Positions 6,317 through 10,953 of a DNA stretch of 10,953 nucleotides are shown here, one piece after another. The stretch spans positions 1 through 10,953 of the forward strand of contig PHEM01000078.1 of assembly GCA_002842935.1 (NCBI GenBank), in the 5' to 3' direction. Within the stretch, counting starts at the first letter, position 1; each line of letters opens with the position of its first letter. The stretch comes from Alphaproteobacteria bacterium HGW-Alphaproteobacteria-13. GTDB taxonomy: Bacteria > Pseudomonadota > Alphaproteobacteria > Sphingomonadales > Sphingomonadaceae. Below the pieces are notes generated by a model. That model had not been told where the DNA came from, did no database searches, and saw nothing but the letters and a program-made list of their open reading frames with translations. A program made the position numbers and the translations under genes.

Positions 6317-6420
6317 GGGGCAAAGGCATGTGCGACTCCGGCGCGGAACGGACGGCGGCAGGAGTCAAGCTGTTGGCAAAGGCGGCGCTGCTGCCTAAAG
6401 CCCGTCTTATCCGACCACCA

Positions 6421-6464
6421 ACAAACCATCACAATCTTTTTAAAGATATATGGATAGTAGAAAG
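6421..6464. promoter_or_regulatory. AT-rich candidate DNA unwinding element
   Basis: 32 of 44 bases are A or T (about 73%) in otherwise very GC-rich surroundings, including a TTTTTAAAGATATAT core. It lies about 105 bases from the nearest clear DnaA box and directly ahead of hemE, so it probably overlaps the hemE promoter or leader as well. Confidence 0.5.
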
Positions 6465-6476
6465 AGAGCCGAGGCG

Positions 6477-7514
6477 ATGGCGTCTTCGAAGAGCTTGCTG
6501 GCAACGCTGCGCGGGGCGCGGCAGGACCGGCCCGCGCTGTGGCTGATGCGCCAGGCCGGACGCTATCTGCCCGAATATCGCGCGCTGCGGGAAACCAAGG
6601 GCGGTTTCCTCGAGCTTTGCTACGATCCCGAGGCGGCGGCCGAAGTGACGTTGCAGCCGATCCGGCGTTTCGGTTTCGACGGCGCGATCCTTTTTTCCGA
6701 CATCCTCGTCATCCCGCACGCGCTGGGGCAGGATTTGTGGTTCGAGGCAGGGGAGGGACCGCGCCTCGCCCCGCCGCTTGTCGATCATGCGCTGGCAAAG
6801 CTCGAAGCCGCGCCGCAGCGGCTCGATCCCGTTTACCGAACCGTCGCGCGCGTCGCGGGGGCCTTGCCCGCCGAAACGACCTTTCTCGGTTTCGCGGGCA
6901 GCCCGTGGACGGTCGCGACCTATATGGTGGCGGGGCAGGGATCGAAGGACCAGGCCGCCGCGCGGCGCATGGCGTTCGGCGATCCGGCCGCCTTTGCCGC
7001 GATCGTCGACGCGGTCGTCGAACTCACCGTCGCCTATCTGTCGAGCCAGATCGAACAGGGTGTCGAGGCCGTGCAGCTGTTCGACAGCTGGGCAGGCAGC
7101 CTCAGCCCCGCGCAGTTCGAACGCTGGGTGATCGCCCCCAATGCCGCGATCGTCGAGCGGCTGAAGGCGCTGCATCCGGACACGCCTGTCATTGGCTTTC
7201 CCAAGGGCGCGGGCGGCAAGCTTGCGGCCTATGCGCGCGAGACCGGCGTCGACGCCATCGGACTCGACGAGACGGTCGATCCGGCGTGGGCTGACGCGAT
7301 GCTGCCCGCCGACCTGCCGGTGCAGGGCAATCTCGACCCGCTGGCGCTCGTCGCGGGCGGCGCAGCGCTCGACGAGGCGATCGATCGCATCCTTGCAGCT
7401 TTTCCCGTGCGACCCCATATCTTCAACCTGGGTCACGGCATCGTGCCGGATACCCCGATCGCCCATGTGGAACATCTGATCCGGCGCGTGCGGGGCGAAC
7501 AGGCAGGCGGGTAA
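6477..7514 (+). CDS. hemE: Uroporphyrinogen decarboxylase
   Basis: Removes the four acetate carboxyls of uroporphyrinogen III to give coproporphyrinogen III in heme synthesis, in the cytoplasm and without a cofactor. The protein has 345 residues. The signature WLMRQAGRYLPEYRALR covers 22-38, with R25 and R29 lining the active site. FSDIL holds the catalytic D75. FAGSPWTVATYM and the C-terminal FNLGHGI, with H320, are also conserved. An in-frame ATG at 6450 would add nine residues (MDSRKRAEA). I chose 6477 because AAGAGAG and GAGG lie ahead of it and family N-termini begin close to this point. It is the first right-arm gene next to the putative origin. hemJ follows after four bases, so the two form a heme operon. 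Confidence 0.96.
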   Translation: MASSKSLLATLRGARQDRPALWLMRQAGRYLPEYRALRETKGGFLELCYDPEAAAEVTLQPIRRFGFDGAILFSDILVIPHALGQDLWFEAGEGPRLAPPLVDHALAKLEAAPQRLDPVYRTVARVAGALPAETTFLGFAGSPWTVATYMVAGQGSKDQAAARRMAFGDPAAFAAIVDAVVELTVAYLSSQIEQGVEAVQLFDSWAGSLSPAQFERWVIAPNAAIVERLKALHPDTPVIGFPKGAGGKLAAYARETGVDAIGLDETVDPAWADAMLPADLPVQGNLDPLALVAGGAALDEAIDRILAAFPVRPHIFNLGHGIVPDTPIAHVEHLIRRVRGEQAGG

Positions 7515-7518
7515 AGCG

Positions 7519-7968
7519 ATGGCGGATTGGGCAGGATTTCTGGGGGCGACGATGCTGTGGGTCAAGGCGGGGCATGTGATTTTCGTCATCTTCCTGATGG
7601 CGGCGCTGTTCATGATGCCGCGATTCTTCATCTATCATCACCAATGTCCCGTCGGGTCCGACGAGGACAGAAAATGGATCGAGCGCGAGGATCGCCTTCG
7701 CAAGATCATCCTCAATCCCGCGATCGTCATCGTCTGGATTTTCGGGCTGATGCTGGCCTTCAACGGTGATTATTGGCGCGAGGGCTGGTTTCACGGCAAG
7801 CTGCTGCTGGTGCTGCTGTTGTCGGGCTATCACGGCTGGCTGATCGGCTATTTCAAGAAGCTGCGCAAAGGCGAGCGTCCCTTGAGCGAAAAGCGGCTGC
7901 GCCTGCTCAACGAGGTTCCTGGCGTCATGGCGGCGATCATCGTCGTGCTGGCGGTTGTGCGTCCCTGA
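7519..7968 (+). CDS. hemJ: Protoporphyrinogen oxidase HemJ
   Basis: A 149-residue membrane protein of the HemJ (UPF0093) family, which oxidises protoporphyrinogen IX to protoporphyrin IX in bacteria without HemG or HemY. Four hydrophobic segments are visible at about 17-33, 66-82, 94-112 and 131-147. Conserved polar residues inside or beside them include H19 in KAGHV, K94 in HGKLLLVLLL and H105 in GYHGWL. The family uses such His residues to bind heme. The start lies four bases after the hemE stop, with AGGCGGG upstream serving as the ribosome binding site. Partnership with hemE supports a heme role over the older CopD-like label. The intervening pathway steps are encoded elsewhere. Confidence 0.9.
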   Translation: MADWAGFLGATMLWVKAGHVIFVIFLMAALFMMPRFFIYHHQCPVGSDEDRKWIEREDRLRKIILNPAIVIVWIFGLMLAFNGDYWREGWFHGKLLLVLLLSGYHGWLIGYFKKLRKGERPLSEKRLRLLNEVPGVMAAIIVVLAVVRP

Positions 7969-8004
7969 CTCGGCGCGGCTCGGCGCAGCGCTGTTCGCCG
8001 CCGA

Positions 8005-8031
8005 TTGACTTGAACCAAAGCCGGTTATAGG
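8005..8031 (+). promoter_or_regulatory. Possible rho promoter
   Basis: TTGACT (8005-8010) and TATAGG (8026-8031) are separated by 15 bases. The -35 element is good, but the spacing is short and the -10 element imperfect. If used, transcription would start near 8038 and give a rho leader of about 140 bases. A second element, TATACT (8160-8165), is a good -10 but has no -35 and lies only 12 bases before the start codon. Confidence 0.4.
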
Positions 8032-8071
8032 GGCCGGGCGAGCCTGCCTTTGCGCGGGGCGGCGCGTTCCC

Positions 8072-8177
8072 ATGTGCCGCAGCTATCGAAAAAGGCCGTC
8101 CCCCGGCCCGGATAGGCACTTTCGGGTGCATTATCGAACGAATTTCATTCCCGATTTCTTATACTTGGAATCCATCC

Positions 8178-8188
<11 letters not shown>
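8072..8188 (+). CDS. Possible rho leader peptide (upstream ORF)
   Basis: An open frame of 38 codons, ATG at 8072 and TAA at 8186-8188, lies in the 209-base gap ahead of rho. Its stop falls 11 bases inside rho, in another frame, so ribosomes ending here would cover the rho start. The peptide begins MCRSYRKRPSPG, is basic, and matches no family I know. No strong ribosome binding site precedes it; only a G-rich stretch is present. E. coli has a short rhoL reading frame ahead of rho, and rho is autoregulated there, so a leader-based control is plausible. A chance ORF remains quite possible. Confidence 0.3.
8094..8129 (+). promoter_or_regulatory. Two tandem hairpins in the rho leader
   Basis: Hairpin 1 pairs GGCCG (8094-8098) with CGGCC (8104-8108) around a five-base loop. 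Hairpin 2 pairs GCACT (8116-8120) with GGTGC (8125-8129), including one G-U pair, around a UUCG tetraloop, which is exceptionally stable in RNA. Both lie 49-84 bases before the rho start and inside the possible upstream ORF. A role in rho autoregulation is inference. Confidence 0.4.
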
Positions 8189-9434
<1,246 letters not shown>

Positions 9435-9557
9435 GCTGCCGCTGTGGCCGTGATCGAGCATGCCTTGCTGCCGGTCCGGCCCGGAATGGAGGCGGGCGCT
9501 GCTCCATCGCTTCTATGACCCGATTCCGGGTGTCAGCTATTTCGGAGATTGTGTGTG

Positions 9558-10283
9558 ATGTTGGATTTTCTGGCGCAGGCGGCGACGGCGGCGCAGAGTT
9601 TCGGTGGTCCCGGCGGCATGTGGGACCATATCGTCAACGATTTCTCGAACATCACCTCTCCGGCCGCTTTTTCGGCCTTCCTGCAAGTGCTGATGATCGA
9701 CATCGTGCTGGCGGGCGACAATGCGATCGTCGTCGGCGCGCTCGCGGCGGGCCTGCCCCCCGACCAGCGCCGCAAGGTGATCATCATCGGCGTGCTCGCG
9801 GCGCTGGTGCTGCGCATTGCCTTCGCGCTCGTCGTCACGCAGCTGATGCAGATCGTCGGCCTGATCTTCGTCGGCGGGCTGCTGCTGGTGTGGGTGGCGT
9901 GGAAGATGTGGCGCGAACTGCGCGACCAGCATGGCGAATCGCCGGGTTCGCCGGAAATCGCGGGCGACGAGGATTCGGGTCTGCGTCCGGCGAAGAGCTT
10001 TGCCGCCGCCGCCTGGGCGGTCGCCGTCGCCGACGTGTCGATGAGCCTCGACAATGTCCTGGCGGTCGCGGGTGCGGCGCGCGATCATCCCGGCATATTG
10101 ATCGTCGGCCTGATCTTTGCGGTCGCGCTGATGGGCATCGCGGCGAACATCATCGCCAAATATATCGAGCGCTATCGCTGGATCGCCTATATCGGCCTGG
10201 CCGTCATCCTCTATGTCGCGGTCAAGATGATCTATGAAGGCTGGATCGATCCCAGCGTCGGCATCGGCACGCTGTTCGGCTAG
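9558..10283 (+). CDS. TerC-family integral membrane protein (YjbE-like)
   Basis: A 241-residue TerC-family membrane protein. The family includes proteins linked to Mn2+ export and to loading secreted metalloenzymes, but this member's substrate is not established. There are six to seven hydrophobic segments, at about 38-62, 73-95, 97-117, 148-171, 179-200 and 208-226. The two internal halves each carry the conserved acidic signature: DIVLAGDN (48-55) and DVSMSLDN (159-166). These Asp/Asn residues probably form the metal site. A hydrophilic loop (120-146) with acidic residues joins the halves. GGAGA at 9544-9548 serves the start. A GTG directly before the ATG (9555) has better spacing and could be used instead. 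There are no ter resistance genes nearby, so tellurite function should not be assumed. Confidence 0.88.
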   Translation: MLDFLAQAATAAQSFGGPGGMWDHIVNDFSNITSPAAFSAFLQVLMIDIVLAGDNAIVVGALAAGLPPDQRRKVIIIGVLAALVLRIAFALVVTQLMQIVGLIFVGGLLLVWVAWKMWRELRDQHGESPGSPEIAGDEDSGLRPAKSFAAAAWAVAVADVSMSLDNVLAVAGAARDHPGILIVGLIFAVALMGIAANIIAKYIERYRWIAYIGLAVILYVAVKMIYEGWIDPSVGIGTLFG

Positions 10284-10328
10284 ACACGCGGCCTGGACAC
10301 GCGACAGGGACTATTGCATCCTCGGCCC

Positions 10329-10763
10329 ATGACCGATGATGCGATGGTCCCGATCGCCGAACTGTTGAGCCGCAGCGAGGCGCTGACCGTCGCCGCCATG
10401 CTCGATGCGGCGGGGATCATCGTCCATGTCGGCGGCGAATATCATAGCAGCGTGTCGCCATATATCGTCGCGCTCGGCGGGTTTCGGCTGACTGTTCCGC
10501 GCTGGCAGTATGGCGATGCGTCGAATCTGATCGCGGACATGCTCGCCGCGCCCGAACCCGCGCCTTCCACGGCGATGCGCCGCGCCGTGTTCCGGCTTTT
10601 CGCGGCCAGCATGGGGGGCTTTGCGCTGGCGGCGAGTCCCTATGTGCTGGCGGTCGGGCTGAAGGCGTTGCTGCCCGTGCTGCTGTCGCCGCTGTTCATG
10701 GCGGGCGTGCCCGTCAACCCGCAGGGACGGGGCGATTATCATCTCGCGGCGCCTTCCGCGTGA
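10329..10763 (+). CDS. DUF2007-like protein with C-terminal membrane segment
   Basis: A protein of about 144 residues. Residues 7-72 resemble the DUF2007 'putative signal transducing protein' domain. RSEALTVAAMLDAAGIIVHVGGE (15-37) corresponds to the usual EA...LL..AGI....GE pattern. ALGGFRLTVP (48-57) matches the family's closing strand. A short Pro/Ala linker (73-82) leads to a hydrophobic region, about 86-127, that probably forms a membrane hairpin. Such domains are small alpha/beta folds of unproven function. The start is uncertain. ATG at 10329 has no close ribosome binding site, TTG at 10314 follows AGGGA (10306-10310) by three bases, and ATG at 10344 is also in frame. It lies 45 bases after the TerC gene and 43 bases before the DUF1489 gene, all on the same strand. 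Confidence 0.6.
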   Translation: MTDDAMVPIAELLSRSEALTVAAMLDAAGIIVHVGGEYHSSVSPYIVALGGFRLTVPRWQYGDASNLIADMLAAPEPAPSTAMRRAVFRLFAASMGGFALAASPYVLAVGLKALLPVLLSPLFMAGVPVNPQGRGDYHLAAPSA

Positions 10764-10806
10764 ATCGCCTCTTGAATCGCGCGCCCGGCCACCCGATTTG
10801 CCTGTG

Positions 10807-10953
10807 ATGGGCCAGCTTCACATGACTCGCGTCGCCATGGGATGCGCCGATTATGCGGCGTTGGAAGCCCGTATGGCGGCGCATGCCGAAGCGGGGGAAT
10901 TCCGCATGACGACGCGCAACCGCCCGCGCCGCGCAGACGAGCTGATCGGCGGG
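10807..10953 (+). CDS. DUF1489 family protein, N-terminal part (cut by window edge)
   Basis: Only 49 codons are present. GQLHMTRVAMGCADYAALEA aligns in pattern with the DUF1489 N-terminus (LHL-K-x-x-VG...). TTRNRPRRADELIGG (35-49) matches the family's conserved R-x-x-P-x-RADEL-x-GG motif, just before the usual SLYW. The family is small, cytoplasmic and of unknown function, and is found mainly in Alphaproteobacteria. The ATG at 10807 fits family N-termini, although no clear ribosome binding site is visible. GTG at 10804 and TTG at 10798 are in-frame alternatives. The frame is open to the end of the window. Confidence 0.72.
   Translation, partial: MGQLHMTRVAMGCADYAALEARMAAHAEAGEFRMTTRNRPRRADELIGG

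Larger units (their letters stand above)
6183..6366. promoter_or_regulatory. Cluster of five GANTC (CcrM-type) methylation sites
   Basis: GATTC at 6183-6187, 6240-6244 and 6260-6264, GACTC at 6334-6338, and GAGTC at 6362-6366. CcrM methylates GANTC in Alphaproteobacteria and its state reports replication timing. The cluster lies within the putative origin and interleaves with the DnaA boxes. Whether this genome encodes CcrM cannot be seen here. Confidence 0.6.
6125..6476. other. oriC: Putative chromosomal replication origin (oriC)
   Basis: A 352-base gene-free gap between divergent ppsR and hemE. It contains TTATCCACA boxes at 6196-6204 (minus) and 6296-6304 (plus), near-consensus boxes at 6276-6284 and 6308-6316, five GANTC sites, a perfect palindrome at 6237-6250 and an AT-rich block at 6421-6464. 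The two minus-strand boxes share extended flanks: 6193-6206 and 6305-6318 match at 12 of 14 bases. Gene orientation diverges exactly here. Known alphaproteobacterial origins (Caulobacter, Rickettsia) also lie beside hemE, with ppsR-maf-aroE-coaE-dnaQ-like genes on the other flank. I see no TTAA-N7-TTAA CtrA site and no convincing IHF site. The promoters of ppsR and hemE must also lie here, but no clear -35/-10 pair could be assigned. Confidence 0.85.

Noticed and set aside
6407..6415. Fifth DnaA box (TTATCCGAC)
   Set aside because: The CACA core is lost, so it does not fit the relaxed consensus.
6191..6457. Small plus-strand frames through the ppsR-hemE gap
   Set aside because: They have no ribosome binding sites or family patterns, and the gap is better explained as an origin.
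6125..6476. CtrA sites in the origin as in Caulobacter
   Set aside because: No TTAA-N7-TTAA motif was found in the gap.
9435..9531. Intrinsic terminator after rho
   Set aside because: GC-rich short stems occur, but no U-run follows any of them.
9435..9557. yybP-ykoY manganese riboswitch ahead of the TerC-family gene
   Set aside because: Such riboswitches often precede this family, but I could not find the conserved core or pairing. Only a 5-pair hairpin at 9518-9531 is visible.
9558..10283. Tellurite resistance function
   Set aside because: The TerC name is historical. No other ter genes are present, and this YjbE-like subgroup is more likely linked to metal transport.

Overview
This window is a core housekeeping region from a GC-rich alphaproteobacterium, most likely a member of Sphingomonadales (Sphingopyxis or Sphingomonas-like). 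I infer this from protein style, the alphaproteobacterial families DUF1491 and DUF1489, the HemJ-type protoporphyrinogen oxidase and the gene order. The genus cannot be fixed from sequence alone. I see no mobile element, CRISPR array, tRNA or rRNA.

The most notable feature is the 352-base gap between ppsR and hemE (6125-6476), which looks like the chromosomal replication origin. It holds two perfect DnaA boxes (TTATCCACA) and two that fit the relaxed consensus, five GANTC methylation sites within 184 bases, a short perfect palindrome, and an AT-rich stretch next to hemE. In Caulobacter and Rickettsia the origin also lies beside hemE, with relatives of ppsR-maf-aroE-coaE-dnaQ on the other side. 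Every gene left of the gap is on the minus strand and every gene right of it on the plus strand, so all are transcribed in the direction the two forks would travel.

Left arm, read outward (6124 down to 1): ppsR, maf, aroE and coaE are joined by 4-base ATGA overlaps. Then come dnaQ, hpf (with a strong ribosome binding site), ptsN and a DUF1491 gene. A 195-base gap with competing hairpins follows, then a secreted SleB-type cell wall hydrolase and the first 23 codons of a lipoprotein. This arm combines metabolic enzymes (shikimate and CoA pathways), nucleotide clean-up, replication proofreading, ribosome hibernation and nitrogen-PTS regulation.

Right arm (6477 to 10953): hemE and hemJ form a two-gene heme unit. 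A 209-base leader region with a promoter-like sequence, two hairpins and a possible 38-codon upstream ORF precedes rho. Then come a TerC-family membrane protein, a DUF2007-like protein with a C-terminal membrane segment, and the start of a DUF1489 gene cut by the window end.

I found no convincing undescribed multi-gene system. The observations most worth following up are the origin architecture, the rho upstream ORF, and the alternative hairpins ahead of the cell wall hydrolase gene.
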